From Sulfitobacter sp. M05 (lineage in GTDB: Bacteria > Pseudomonadota > Alphaproteobacteria > Rhodobacterales > Rhodobacteraceae): 64,000 bases of DNA. Shown piece by piece: positions 27,383 to 35,979 of this stretch (the stretch's first letter is position 1; the number at the start of each line of letters is the position of its first letter). Where the stretch lies: contig NZ_JABEDH010000002.1 in NCBI RefSeq assembly GCF_029285175.1, positions 868,001 to 932,000 of the forward strand. The letters run 5' to 3'. A program made the translations under genes and the position numbers. The notes under the pieces were generated by a model. It had not been told where the DNA came from. It searched no databases and saw only the letters and a list, made by a program, of their open reading frames with translations.

Positions 27383-27522
27383 GCGCATATCTCCCTCAGG
27401 GCATGGCCCCTTTTGCCACGAAGCCTTTCGCGCTGCCAGCAGGGTTTCTGCGCAACCTCTGTCTTCATCTTGCCAATAAACTCATCTGCCGGTGCGGCGG
27501 GCACCAGCAGAAAGGACAGTGC

Positions 27523-27702
27523 CTAAACTTTGCCTTCAAAATCGGCATGTACAAATTTGCAGTCGCAATACCCGCATTCAACGAATCCCGTGTCCTTGGG
27601 GATTTGCAGCCAGACGCGTGGATGGCCAAGTGCCCCTTCGCTGCCGTCGCAGGAAATGCGATAGGTGGTCACGACCTTGGTTTCTGGCGCGGATTGGCTC
27701 AT
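27523..27702 (-). CDS. Small zinc-finger protein (zf-CHCC/NDUFS6-like)
   Basis: This 59-residue gene was found by reading the minus strand between polA and the DUF1203 gene. The protein starts [17 protein letters not shown] and contains ISCDG (C18), GHPRVWL (H27) and ECGYCDCKF (C43, C46), the Cys-His-Cys-Cys pattern of the zf-CHCC family related to the complex I accessory subunit NDUFS6. Alphaproteobacteria commonly encode such a protein, thought to bind zinc and perhaps assist complex I. It runs in the same direction as its neighbours, with 73 bases to the DUF1203 stop. Confidence 0.85.
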   Translation of the reverse strand: MSQSAPETKVVTTYRISCDGSEGALGHPRVWLQIPKDTGFVECGYCDCKFVHADFEGKV

Positions 27703-27774
27703 GGGGGTGTCCTTGGCTTGGGCTGTATCTTGTCCTTCGTTATGCCGAAACAGGCGTGGCGCGGCAAGGGTTGG

Positions 27775-28239
27775 TTAGCCCCGGTCAATACGCAACTGAT
27801 AACAATTGTTCCGCGCCGAGCGCACATGGATGTAAGCGACCTTTGGATTGGCAAAAACCGTCTCGACATAGGCGGGGATGTCATCCGGGGCAACGATTTT
27901 ACCGGTGCCGTAAGCAACGCGGTCCTGCGCGCAGTATCCTTTGAGCAGGTAATCGGGGGAGCTGGTCAGGATTTCGGGCAGGGATGCGTCACCACCTCCC
28001 TGAGCGCAGATGTCGGCACAGAGAAAGATCGGACCGGTTTCAGCGTAGGCATGAAGGGTGTCGAAAGGCCGGTAAGCTAAAATCAGCATCGCCGCGCCGG
28101 CGGGAATTTCGCGCAGGCAATGGCGGCAGGGGTTGCCTGTCCCGTCCGAGATGGTGGTTTCACAAGCCATTCCATAGGCGTCGCAAGCACCTTTTTGCAA
28201 TGCGCGGATTGTGGCGGTGGGCAGGGCGGTAAATTGCAT
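27775..28239 (-). CDS. DUF1203 domain-containing protein
   Basis: A 154-residue cytoplasmic protein covering the whole DUF1203 pattern: FTALPTATIRAL, then GNPCRHCLREIPAGAAMLIL, AYRPFDTLHAYAETGPIF and the ending YIHVRSARNNCYQLR. The CRHC motif and further Cys residues may bind a metal. No function is known for the family. AGAGGAG lies eight bases before the ATG. The gene diverges from gpmI across a 142-base gap. Confidence 0.88.
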   Translation of the reverse strand: MQFTALPTATIRALQKGACDAYGMACETTISDGTGNPCRHCLREIPAGAAMLILAYRPFDTLHAYAETGPIFLCADICAQGGGDASLPEILTSSPDYLLKGYCAQDRVAYGTGKIVAPDDIPAYVETVFANPKVAYIHVRSARNNCYQLRIDRG

Positions 28240-28381
28240 GTTCAGACTCCTCTGTGGGGTCCTGTCTGGGGTATGGGCTGGGCCCCGCCAATCCGGTTCT
28301 TGCGCAAGCTTTGGATAAACGGTTCACCCCGCGCATCTAAGGGGCTAAAAGGCGCTAAGAAACCGGCAGAGGTGCGATACG

Positions 28382-29902
28382 ATGAACATCCCGAAACCTG
28401 TGGTTCTGTGCATCCTTGATGGATGGGGAACCAGTGCCCATGCCGAGGGGAATGCCCCTTTGCTGGCCGACACGCCGACAATGGACCGGATCCTGCGCGA
28501 TTGTCCAAGTGCCAGCCTGACAACCTTTGGTCCGGATGTGGGTTTGCCGCGCGGCCAGATGGGCAATTCCGAAGTCGGGCACACCAATATCGGTGCCGGA
28601 CGGGTGGTGGCGATGGATTTGGGGCAAATCGACCTTGCGATTGAAGAGGGAAGCTTTGCGTGTGAGGCGGCCTTGCTTGAGTTTATTGGCAAGATGAAGG
28701 CCAGCGGCGGCACGGCCCATCTGATGGGTCTGGTGTCGGATGGCGGGGTGCATGGCCATGTGAACCACATGATCGCGGCGGCGCAGGCGCTGGACGCCGC
28801 GGGCGTGCCGGTTGTGATCCATGCTTTGACCGATGGGCGCGATGTGGCACCACGTTCGGCGCAGGAATTCTTTGATACTTTGCAGGCAGGGCTGCCTGCG
28901 GGGGTTAGCATTGTCACTGTCACGGGGCGCTATTTTGCGATGGACCGGGATACCCGTTGGGACCGGGTCGAGAAAGCCGTACAGGCGATTTTGGGGGGGG
29001 GGGGGGGGGTGCGGTCGGCAACGGCAGAGGCCGCGGTTGATGCAGCCTATGCGCGGGGCGAGGATGACGAGTTTATTCAGGCCACTGTGTTAGGGGAATA
29101 TGCCGGAGCGCGTGACGGAGACGGGCTGTTCTGTTTGAATTTTCGTGCGGATCGGGCGCGCGAAATCATGTCGGCGCTGGGCGATCCCGCCTTTGACGGT
29201 TTCGCCGTTGGGGAGCGCCCTGACTGGGCGGCCTTGATGGGTATGGCACCCTATTCGGTGGAACATGCAGTTTTTATGACCACCATGTATCACAAGCCCG
29301 AGCTGGAAAATACGCTGGGCGATTGGGTCGCGAAGCAGGGTTTGCGCCAGTTCCGTTTGGCCGAAACCGAAAAATACCCGCATGTGACGTTTTTCCTGAA
29401 CGGTGGGGAAGAGACGCCTTTTGCGGGAGAAGCACGGCAGATGCCGAAATCGCCCGATGTGGCGACCTATGACCTGCAACCCGAGATGTCTTGTGCGGAG
29501 GTGACGGACCATTTTGTCGCGGCGATTGAAGAAGGGTATGATCTGATCGTCGTGAATTACGCCAACCCTGACATGGTTGGGCATACCGGTGATCTGGAGG
29601 CGGCGATGGCGGCCTGCGCTGCGGTGGATGCGGGATTGGGGCGTGTGATGGACGCGCTTGAAAAGGCGGGTGGTGCGATGATTGTTACTGCGGATCACGG
29701 CAATTGCGAGATGATGATCGACCCCGAGACCGGCGGGGCGCATACGGCGCATACGCTGAACCCCGTGCCGGTTGCGGTGGTGGGTGGCCCCGTGGGCGCG
29801 GGTTTACGTGACGGGCGGTTGGCCGATCTTGCGCCAACGTTGTTGCAGTTGATGGGCCTGGAGCAGCCGCCTGAAATGACCGGTGTGTCGCTGATCAAAT
29901 GA
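28382..29902 (+). CDS. gpmI: 2,3-bisphosphoglycerate-independent phosphoglycerate mutase
   Basis: A 506-residue metalloenzyme interconverting 3- and 2-phosphoglycerate in glycolysis and gluconeogenesis. It has metal-binding D13 in LCILDGWG, catalytic S63 in GNSEVGHTNIGAGR, GRYFAMDRDTRWDR, and the second metal cluster with NYANPDMVGHTG and ADHGN. A run of 17 G at 28993-29009 encodes consecutive glycines starting at residue 205, where relatives have a non-repetitive segment; flanking sequence on both sides matches the family, so the frame is intact at this tract length. It heads the gpmI-envC-ctpA cluster and overlaps envC by four bases. Confidence 0.94.
   Translation: MNIPKPVVLCILDGWGTSAHAEGNAPLLADTPTMDRILRDCPSASLTTFGPDVGLPRGQMGNSEVGHTNIGAGRVVAMDLGQIDLAIEEGSFACEAALLEFIGKMKASGGTAHLMGLVSDGGVHGHVNHMIAAAQALDAAGVPVVIHALTDGRDVAPRSAQEFFDTLQAGLPAGVSIVTVTGRYFAMDRDTRWDRVEKAVQAILGGGGGVRSATAEAAVDAAYARGEDDEFIQATVLGEYAGARDGDGLFCLNFRADRAREIMSALGDPAFDGFAVGERPDWAALMGMAPYSVEHAVFMTTMYHKPELENTLGDWVAKQGLRQFRLAETEKYPHVTFFLNGGEETPFAGEARQMPKSPDVATYDLQPEMSCAEVTDHFVAAIEEGYDLIVVNYANPDMVGHTGDLEAAMAACAAVDAGLGRVMDALEKAGGAMIVTADHGNCEMMIDPETGGAHTAHTLNPVPVAVVGGPVGAGLRDGRLADLAPTLLQLMGLEQPPEMTGVSLIK
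28993..29009 (+). repeat. Homopolymeric G tract (17 G) inside gpmI
   Basis: Seventeen consecutive G residues within the coding sequence. Slipped-strand change of one or two bases would shift the frame and truncate the enzyme after about 210 residues. It could be a contingency-type tract or an assembly artefact. Confidence 0.85.
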
Positions 29903-31026
29903 AGCGGTTTGTCCTTATTCTGGCGCTTTGGTGGCCGGCTGTTGCCACGGCGCAATCCACCGAGGAACAGGCGCGGGCAGCGGTGTCTGCGTTAGAGGCA
30001 GCATCGATCATGCTAGATCAGGCTGATGGGGCGCGGGACAGGGTGCGGGCGCTGACCCGCACGATTCAGGCATTTGAAACCGGACTGGGTGCGATGCGGG
30101 CGGGGCTGCGGCAGGCGGCGATTAACGAGGCGCAACTGACCACCAAGCTGGCTTCGCGCGATGGCGAGGTCGCCGATTTGTTGGGGGTTCTGCAAAGCAT
30201 GGGCGGGGCGCCGTCACCTGTCATTTTATTGCATCCCGAAGGTCCGACCGGCACCGCGCGGGCGGGGATGTTGCTGGCCGAGCTGACGCCGGCCCTGAAC
30301 CGGCGCGCCGATGCGCTGCGCCGTGATCTGGAGAATGTGCAGACCCTGCGCGCTTTGCAGACGGATGCGGCGAAACGGCTTCAGCTTGGCTTGACCGAGG
30401 TGCAGGCCGCCCGCACCGCGCTAAATCAGGCGATGGCGGAGCGTACAGATTTGCCAAAGCGGTTTACCGAGGATCCGGTGCGGACCGGCATCCTGATTGC
30501 CTCGACGGAAACGCTTGATGGTTTTGCCAGCGGGCTGTCCGAGATCGTTACGGATGAGGTTGAGCCGGCCCCTGTCACATTGGACGGCCAGATCGGCGCA
30601 TTGCCGCTGCCGGCGCAGGGGCTGGTGTTGCGTCGCGCGGGCGAGGCGGACGCCGCCGGGGTGAAACGCCCCGGTTTGATCCTGGCCACACGTCCGGGTG
30701 CGATTGTCACCAGCCCGACGGCGGCGACGATCCGTTATGTTGGCGGGTTGCTGGATTTTGGCAATGTTGTGATTCTGGAACCGCAGGCCAATACGCTGTT
30801 TGTCATTGCCGGTCTTGATGTGGTTTACGGAGAGACAGGGCAGGTGATTGCAGGGGGGACGCCGATCGGTTTGATGGGCGGCGCAATTGCACAAACGGGC
30901 GAAGAATTGTCACCGCTTCGTGAAGGGGCTGGCACAGAGCGTTCAGAAACGCTCTATATAGAAGTCAGAGAAGAAAACACGCCACAGGATCCGGAACTAT
31001 GGTTTCGAACGGACGAGGATGGATAA
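29899..31026 (+). CDS. EnvC-like murein hydrolase activator (degenerate M23/LytM)
   Basis: A 375-residue periplasmic protein with a signal peptide (about 1-19, VATAQS), two long coiled-coil stretches (about 20-105 and 130-190) and a C-terminal LytM fold (about 235-360). In active M23 peptidases the last block carries an HxH motif; here it reads FGNVVILEPQANTLFVIAGL with neither His, and the first His is also missing. As with EnvC, it should activate amidases for septal peptidoglycan splitting rather than cut murein itself. It overlaps gpmI by ATGA and runs into ctpA, a common alphaproteobacterial order. Confidence 0.88.
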   Translation: MKRFVLILALWWPAVATAQSTEEQARAAVSALEAASIMLDQADGARDRVRALTRTIQAFETGLGAMRAGLRQAAINEAQLTTKLASRDGEVADLLGVLQSMGGAPSPVILLHPEGPTGTARAGMLLAELTPALNRRADALRRDLENVQTLRALQTDAAKRLQLGLTEVQAARTALNQAMAERTDLPKRFTEDPVRTGILIASTETLDGFASGLSEIVTDEVEPAPVTLDGQIGALPLPAQGLVLRRAGEADAAGVKRPGLILATRPGAIVTSPTAATIRYVGGLLDFGNVVILEPQANTLFVIAGLDVVYGETGQVIAGGTPIGLMGGAIAQTGEELSPLREGAGTERSETLYIEVREENTPQDPELWFRTDEDG

Positions 31027-31030
31027 CGAG

Positions 31031-32368
31031 ATGAAGAAGTTTGTAATGGCGGCCCTCGGGGGCACGGTGCTGGGGGTGATTGCCACGACCCAGATCGCGG
31101 CGCCGCTGCTGGCGCAGGAAAGCGCTAAAACCGAAAACGTCTATGAGCAGCTGGACCTGTTTGGTGATATTTTCGAACGTATTCGCGCCCAATATGTCGA
31201 AGAGACCGACAGCAGCGAGCTGATCGAGGCGGCGATTAACGGTATGCTGACATCGCTTGATCCGCATTCAAGCTATCTGTCGCCCAAGGACGCGGCCAAG
31301 ATGCGTGAACAGACCCGCGGCGAGTTCGGCGGTCTGGGCATTGAGGTCACGCAGGAAGAGGGCTTTGTCAAAGTGGTGTCGCCGATTGACGGCACGCCAG
31401 CGGATGAAGCGGGCATCGAAGCGGGAGATTTTATCACCCATGTAGATGGCGAGACCCTGTTGGGTTTGGTGCTGGATGATGCGGTGGAATTGATGCGCGG
31501 GCCGGTGGGGTCGGAAATCGTGATTACCGTGGTGCGCGAGGGCGAGGCAGAGCCCTTTGACGTGACCCTGACCCGTGCCACGATCCAGTTGACCGCGGCG
31601 ACAGCGCGCACCGTGGGCGAAACGGCGGTGCTGCGTTTGACCACGTTCAACGAACAGACCTATCCAAAAATGAAAGAGGGGCTTGAGGCCCAGATCGAAG
31701 CGGCCGGTGGTATCGACAAAATCAACGGTATCGTGCTGGATCTGCGCAACAACCCCGGTGGATTGCTCAATCAGGCAATCGCCATTTCGGATGCCTTCCT
31801 TGAAGAGGGCGAGATCGTCAGTACCCGTGGTCGCGAGTTGGCCGATGGCGACCGTGTGAACGCAACGCCCGGTGATCTGAGCCAAGGCAAGCCGATTGTG
31901 GTGTTGATCAATGGCGGGTCTGCCTCCGCCTCCGAGATTGTCGCGGGGGCCTTGCAGGACCATCGCCGCGCCATCGTCATCGGGACCAAGAGTTTTGGCA
32001 AAGGATCGGTACAAACCGTGATGCCGCTGCGTGGAAACGGCGCGATGCGTCTGACAACGGCGCGGTATTACACACCATCGGGCCGCTCGATTCAGGCGCT
32101 GGGCGTATCACCGGATATCGTTGTCGAGCAGCCGCGTCTGAAGCCGGAAACAGAGGACGACGACGAGAACCTGTTGCGTCCGCGCCGTTCGGAGGCGGAT
32201 TTGCGCGGCAGCCTGAATAATGACAGCCTGACAGAGGATCAGGTCAAACAGATCCTTGAAGACCGCACCAAGGCAGAGAAAGCTGCGGAGCTGCGCCAGG
32301 AAGATTATCAACTGGCCTATGCCATTGATATTCTCAAGGGCTTGTCAGCGCTGGGACCAAAGGAGTGA
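31031..32368 (+). CDS. ctpA: C-terminal processing peptidase, S41 family
   Basis: A 445-residue periplasmic serine protease. An N-terminal signal or anchor (MKKFVMAALGG...) is followed by the GMLTSLDPHSSYLSP helix block, a PDZ domain (about 85-165) with GLGIEV, and the S41 core. The catalytic Ser lies in GSASASE (297-302) and the Lys in TKSFGKGSVQ. It trims or degrades periplasmic and lipoprotein substrates, and relatives regulate murein hydrolases, which fits the EnvC neighbour. ATG 31031 begins the signal peptide; an in-frame ATG at 31019 overlaps the envC end. A strong terminator follows. Confidence 0.93.
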   Translation: MKKFVMAALGGTVLGVIATTQIAAPLLAQESAKTENVYEQLDLFGDIFERIRAQYVEETDSSELIEAAINGMLTSLDPHSSYLSPKDAAKMREQTRGEFGGLGIEVTQEEGFVKVVSPIDGTPADEAGIEAGDFITHVDGETLLGLVLDDAVELMRGPVGSEIVITVVREGEAEPFDVTLTRATIQLTAATARTVGETAVLRLTTFNEQTYPKMKEGLEAQIEAAGGIDKINGIVLDLRNNPGGLLNQAIAISDAFLEEGEIVSTRGRELADGDRVNATPGDLSQGKPIVVLINGGSASASEIVAGALQDHRRAIVIGTKSFGKGSVQTVMPLRGNGAMRLTTARYYTPSGRSIQALGVSPDIVVEQPRLKPETEDDDENLLRPRRSEADLRGSLNNDSLTEDQVKQILEDRTKAEKAAELRQEDYQLAYAIDILKGLSALGPKE

Positions 32369-32405
32369 TCTGACCTTTTTCAATCAGATCAGAGATGTTG
32401 CGCAA

Positions 32406-32435
32406 GGCGGCGGAGAGAGGTCTCCGCCGCCTTTT
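32406..32435 (+). terminator. Intrinsic terminator after ctpA
   Basis: An 11-base perfect stem, GGCGGCGGAGA with TCTCCGCCGCC, around a GAGG loop is followed by TTTT, 37 bases past the ctpA stop. It closes the gpmI-envC-ctpA operon and, with the A-pair before the stem, may also help end the convergent hydrolase transcript. Confidence 0.9.
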
Positions 32436-32448
32436 GCCTTCTGTGGTG

Positions 32449-33507
32449 TCAAAGCATGGCTTGCAGATTGGCGATGATGATCTGCGTCAGCTGTTGATGG
32501 ATATCGGCCCGCGATCGGCCACCGGCGTCATCACACAGGGGGTCAAGTTCGCCTTCATTCGCCAAAATGGCCGCGCCCTTGGGCTTGCATTGGGCCAGAA
32601 AGCTGAAGTGGACGGCATCGGGCACGGCCAGATAACGCGCTTGCGGGATCAGCGCGGCAGCCTCTTTGGCATAGACGCCAAGCGGCACGGTTTCCTCGGC
32701 CCCGAGATTGATCACCAGCATGGGGGTCTCGATCTGTTTCAGGCTTTCGGCGGTCATGGTTTCGACAATCCCCGGATCCACGATCACGGCGGTTTTGATG
32801 CGCGGGTCGGTTAAATCCTGCGCGGCAGGGGATAAATCCATGCTGTGCAGATCAATGCCGAAATGCGCGAGGAAGGCGCAATCCGACATGCCGTGGTCTG
32901 TTTCATCGCAAAAGCGCTGTAGCAGATCGGGGTTCACCCGCGCGCCGGACAGGGCCATTGCCGTGTACCCCCCGGCAGAAAAGCCCAAACTGGCGATACG
33001 GCTGGTGTCGATATAGGGGAAGGCGTCGGGGTGATCGGTGATTTCGTCGAGGACCGCCGATACATCCTCGGGCCGTTCCCAGACCCGCACCGCCGCCTCG
33101 GCAGAGGCATTGCCGGTGGTCGTGCCGGGGTGGTTGGGCAGGACAACCACAAAGCCTGCCTCTGCCAAGGCAGAGGCGATCCATCCAAACTGGCCGGCAT
33201 TTCCTCCGGCACCATGTGAAATCACGACCATCGGGTGTTTCCCCGCGGCGTGCGGGGCATCGCGGCCTGCCGGTGTGCCATAAAACACGCCGTTGCCCCC
33301 CACGGTGACGGCGCGCCCGCCCGGCTGAGCAGGGTACCAGATGTGAAAATCCACCTCGGTCTGGCGCACGGGGGCAAAGGCCGCGCCATAGGTGATTCCG
33401 GTTGTGCCGGCATAGGGCGGGCGGGTGATTTCATATCCGCCCCATGCCGCCGCGCCCATGGCGGCGAGGAGGGCGGCGGTGCTGGCAAATCGCTTGAGGG
33501 TGAACAT
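32449..33507 (-). CDS. Exported alpha/beta hydrolase, dienelactone hydrolase/PAF-AH-like
   Basis: A 352-residue protein with a signal peptide or membrane anchor (MFTLKRFASTAALLAAMGAA) and an alpha/beta hydrolase fold: oxyanion block VISHGAGG, nucleophile elbow GFSAGGYTA, and a late His in AVHFSFLAQC. This pattern matches predicted dienelactone hydrolases and platelet-activating-factor acetylhydrolase-like enzymes (COG4188). The substrate is unknown; ester or lipid cleavage in the periplasm is likely. The start at 33507 gives a proper signal peptide; an upstream in-frame opening to 33606 crosses two palindromes in the regulatory gap. It is divergent from the AraC-type gene. Confidence 0.85.
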   Translation of the reverse strand: MFTLKRFASTAALLAAMGAAAWGGYEITRPPYAGTTGITYGAAFAPVRQTEVDFHIWYPAQPGGRAVTVGGNGVFYGTPAGRDAPHAAGKHPMVVISHGAGGNAGQFGWIASALAEAGFVVVLPNHPGTTTGNASAEAAVRVWERPEDVSAVLDEITDHPDAFPYIDTSRIASLGFSAGGYTAMALSGARVNPDLLQRFCDETDHGMSDCAFLAHFGIDLHSMDLSPAAQDLTDPRIKTAVIVDPGIVETMTAESLKQIETPMLVINLGAEETVPLGVYAKEAAALIPQARYLAVPDAVHFSFLAQCKPKGAAILANEGELDPLCDDAGGRSRADIHQQLTQIIIANLQAML

Positions 33508-33568
33508 GCTGTGGTCCTTTTGATGAAAGTGATGCAGCAGGCCTAGGCAACGGGCGGGCAGCGGGCGT

Positions 33569-33586
33569 CCTGAATCGCGTTTCAGG
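33569..33586. promoter_or_regulatory. Inverted repeat in divergent hydrolase/AraC gap
   Basis: CCTGAA and TTCAGG are perfect 6-base arms around a 6-base spacer, 62 bases upstream of the hydrolase start. A candidate operator for the divergent AraC-type regulator. Confidence 0.4.
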
Positions 33587-33590
33587 TCGT

Positions 33591-33617
33591 CCTGCATCAC
33601 GATCAAGGATATGCAGG
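33591..33617. promoter_or_regulatory. Second inverted repeat in divergent hydrolase/AraC gap
   Basis: CCTGCAT and ATGCAGG are perfect 7-base arms around a 13-base spacer, ending 31 bases before the AraC-type start codon. A CCTG half-site is shared with the adjacent palindrome. Confidence 0.4.
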
Positions 33618-33648
33618 GGGCGAAATCAACCGGATGTGACGGCCTGCC

Positions 33649-34662
33649 ATGCTCTTTGTTCCTTTGCCGCTATTTGCTACTTTCGCGCTGTGTTTTGTGC
33701 TTGTGCGGCTTTGGGTGACGCGCGACATGTCGTTGCTTGCGCATCGGCTGTTTGCGCTGGTGGTGGCGCTTTACATGGTACAGTCGCTGCTGCTTTGCCT
33801 GCGTTGGGGATATGAAATTGACGCCATTGCGCCGCTGATTGCCCTGCTTGCACCCTGCCTGCCGGTTTGTGCCTATCTTGCCTATCTGTCGCTGGCGGAC
33901 ACGCTGTCGCAGCGCAATCTTTGGCCGTTGGCGGTGATCGCGGTGAATTGGCTGGTGTGGTTGGTGCAACCGGTGCTGGTCGATATGCCGATCCTGCTGA
34001 CCTATCTTTGTTTCGGGGTCTTGTTGCTGGGCCTATCAAGGGGGGGCAGTGATGCGCTGGCCCTGTCACGGATTTCCGATGCGGTGGGGGCGTTGCGGGC
34101 AATGCGTCTGACCGGGCTGGCGCTGGTCGCGTCGAGTTTTACGGATGTTTATCTGATCTACGAGTTTGTGCAGAACGACGGGCGTCACGCGGCCCTGATT
34201 GTCACCTTTGTGCAGACCGCCTTTGTGCTTGTGATCGGTTTGGCCGCCGCTCTTGGGCAAACGGCGGCGGGGGAACCGGCTGATATGGAAGAGGCCCGCC
34301 CAAAGCCTGCGGCGACAGATGAAGACAGCGAGATCATCGCCCGCCTGACTGCCTTGTTCGAACAGGAGGGATTGCACCGCAATGAAGAGTTGAGCCTGCG
34401 CAAGCTGGCGCGGCGGCTGGGGTTGCCGGATCGGCGGGTATCGAATGCGGTGAACCGTTTGCGGGGTATGAACCTGTCGCAGTTCGTGAATGATTTCCGC
34501 GTGGACGAGGCCCGCAAACTTTTGCTTGAGACGGATAAATCCGTGCTTGAGGTGTCACTGGATGCAGGATTTGCGACCAAATCCAACTTTAACCGCGAAT
34601 TTGCACGGGTGACTGGGCAAACCCCATCGGGCTGGCGTAAACAGGCGCGCGCCGGGCTTTAG
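33649..34662 (+). CDS. Membrane-anchored AraC family transcriptional regulator
   Basis: A 337-residue regulator. The N-terminal about 205 residues hold six or seven hydrophobic helices, and the C-terminal 100 residues are an AraC/XylS DNA-binding domain with two helix-turn-helix motifs: LSLRKLARRLGLPDRRVSNAVN and SVLEVSLDAGFATKSNFNREFARVTG (each shown in part of the domain). Such proteins sense a signal at the membrane and bind DNA in the cytoplasm. The divergent exported hydrolase, with two palindromes in between, is the obvious candidate target; this is inference. There is no phospho-receiver domain. Confidence 0.88.
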   Translation: MLFVPLPLFATFALCFVLVRLWVTRDMSLLAHRLFALVVALYMVQSLLLCLRWGYEIDAIAPLIALLAPCLPVCAYLAYLSLADTLSQRNLWPLAVIAVNWLVWLVQPVLVDMPILLTYLCFGVLLLGLSRGGSDALALSRISDAVGALRAMRLTGLALVASSFTDVYLIYEFVQNDGRHAALIVTFVQTAFVLVIGLAAALGQTAAGEPADMEEARPKPAATDEDSEIIARLTALFEQEGLHRNEELSLRKLARRLGLPDRRVSNAVNRLRGMNLSQFVNDFRVDEARKLLLETDKSVLEVSLDAGFATKSNFNREFARVTGQTPSGWRKQARAGL

Positions 34663-34672
34663 GGTCAGGACC

Positions 34673-35047
34673 CTAGGTGGTCTCGACGCAGTGACGGCGG
34701 AAGGCGCTTTTGAGCATGTCCAGCTCGGCGCGCAGCAGGTTCATCTCGGCGCGAATGTCGTCGGCCAATGCCTCGCCGGCGATCAGGGTAATGTGGCCGA
34801 TCTTTTCGTTCGCTTCCACGTCGCGGATGATCAGGGTCTGCACCCCGTCGGCAATCGCTTCCGGCGGGATTGGAACGGAAAGGGTCCAGTGATCGGCGCT
34901 TTGGTTATGGGTCAAGACCAGATCGGGCACCTTGGTGTTCTCGTGGGTCACCTCGATGTGCGGTTTGTCCTCGTCCACGCCACCGGTGATGATGCCCTGC
35001 CAGACGCCTTGTTTCATTTTGGTTTTGGTCAGTTGCAGCTGTGACAT
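34673..35047 (-). CDS. Conserved hypothetical protein (124 aa)
   Basis: A small acidic soluble protein without signal peptide or membrane helix. The first 90 residues look beta-rich (GVWQGIITGG, DHWTLSVPIPPEAI, GVQTLIIRD, IGHITLIAGEAL), and the last 30 form a charged helix with heptad-like Leu spacing (MNLLRAELDMLKSAF), perhaps for oligomerisation. No family is recognised. GGAAGG precedes the start. It lies 15 bases downstream of the DUF6478-like gene in the same direction, so the two probably form one transcript. Confidence 0.7.
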   Translation of the reverse strand: MSQLQLTKTKMKQGVWQGIITGGVDEDKPHIEVTHENTKVPDLVLTHNQSADHWTLSVPIPPEAIADGVQTLIIRDVEANEKIGHITLIAGEALADDIRAEMNLLRAELDMLKSAFRRHCVETT

Positions 35048-35062
35048 AGGGTACGGCCCTTC

Positions 35063-35836
35063 CTAGAGATGCGCGCGCGGACGGCGCGAGAAGGTAAGAT
35101 CCCGCAGGACTACCTGATTCATTTGCGGGCCTTCAAAGATCAGATCGATCCACGCCCGTTCGACCCGTTTTTCGTTCAGGTTGGAATAGGCCAGATCGAA
35201 TTCGACCCTGTGGTGTTCCCCGCTGAGCGGTAGTTCGCGCACGATTTGTTCGGTGTTGGGCCCGTGTTTGATGTTGAGGCGGGCGAATATTTCCAGCGGT
35301 TTTTCCATCTCGACAATCGCATCCATGCGCAACAGATGGGTGCGTTTCAGACCGTTGGTGCCCGCTTCGGGCAGGTCCACGACAAGCGACAGGAAAGACC
35401 CGTCGAACTGGAACACATCCAGTCGCAGGCCATAGGGGGCCAGATCCGCCTCGCGCAGATTACGCAACTGGCGCAGGGTCAGTTCCGAAAACTCGCAGTC
35501 GTGAAATAGCGTAACTTCATCGCCCAGCATGGATTTTGTCTGTACCGCCGACAGTCCCGGTGTGGGCAGCGGGCCACGCCACAATTCGGGGCGCCATGCC
35601 CAATCTGCATTATGAGGTTTGGGGAAGCTGGTTGAGCCGATCATTGGCAGTGCAAGGCGTTCGTCAGCGGTATGGATCAGCTTGTCCAGGTGGGTGCGCA
35701 GGGCGCGTGCCCGCGTCCGTTGGCGCCGCAGCAGCGGCAATTCGGTTTCGGAGGCGCGCCGCGCCGCCTTGGCCCAGCGTTGGAAATTGCGAGAGAACAC
35801 TTTGCCGTCCAGAAAACTGAGAGAGATTTTGGACAT
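35063..35836 (-). CDS. DUF6478-like conserved protein (257 aa)
   Basis: A 257-residue soluble protein starting MSKISLSFLDGKVF, with a basic Arg-rich helix (about 20-50, LLRRQRTRARALRTHLDKL) and then a mostly beta C-terminal part (SLVVDLPEAG, RVEFDLAYSNLNE, AWIDLIFEGPQ). It matches my memory of the Rhodobacterales-restricted DUF6478 family, though this was not checked by a search. The function is unknown. It is cotranscribed with the 124-residue hypothetical gene downstream. Confidence 0.65.
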   Translation of the reverse strand: MSKISLSFLDGKVFSRNFQRWAKAARRASETELPLLRRQRTRARALRTHLDKLIHTADERLALPMIGSTSFPKPHNADWAWRPELWRGPLPTPGLSAVQTKSMLGDEVTLFHDCEFSELTLRQLRNLREADLAPYGLRLDVFQFDGSFLSLVVDLPEAGTNGLKRTHLLRMDAIVEMEKPLEIFARLNIKHGPNTEQIVRELPLSGEHHRVEFDLAYSNLNEKRVERAWIDLIFEGPQMNQVVLRDLTFSRRPRAHL

Positions 35837-35979
35837 AGGTGCGTGGGTCCTGACGGATTGGGCTGATTTGCAAGGACTTTATCGAGGCGGCCTTCTGCAT
35901 TCAAATAGATTGGCGACAATCCCTTGCAAAAATCACGGGTGTCGCTGAGGGGGAAACAGGGGGGCGGGGCCGGAAATGA

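Noticed and set aside
27376..28080. Plus-strand open frame of 234 codons over the zinc-finger and DUF1203 genes
   Set aside because: The minus strand carries two recognised families with ribosome sites; the plus-strand product has no pattern.
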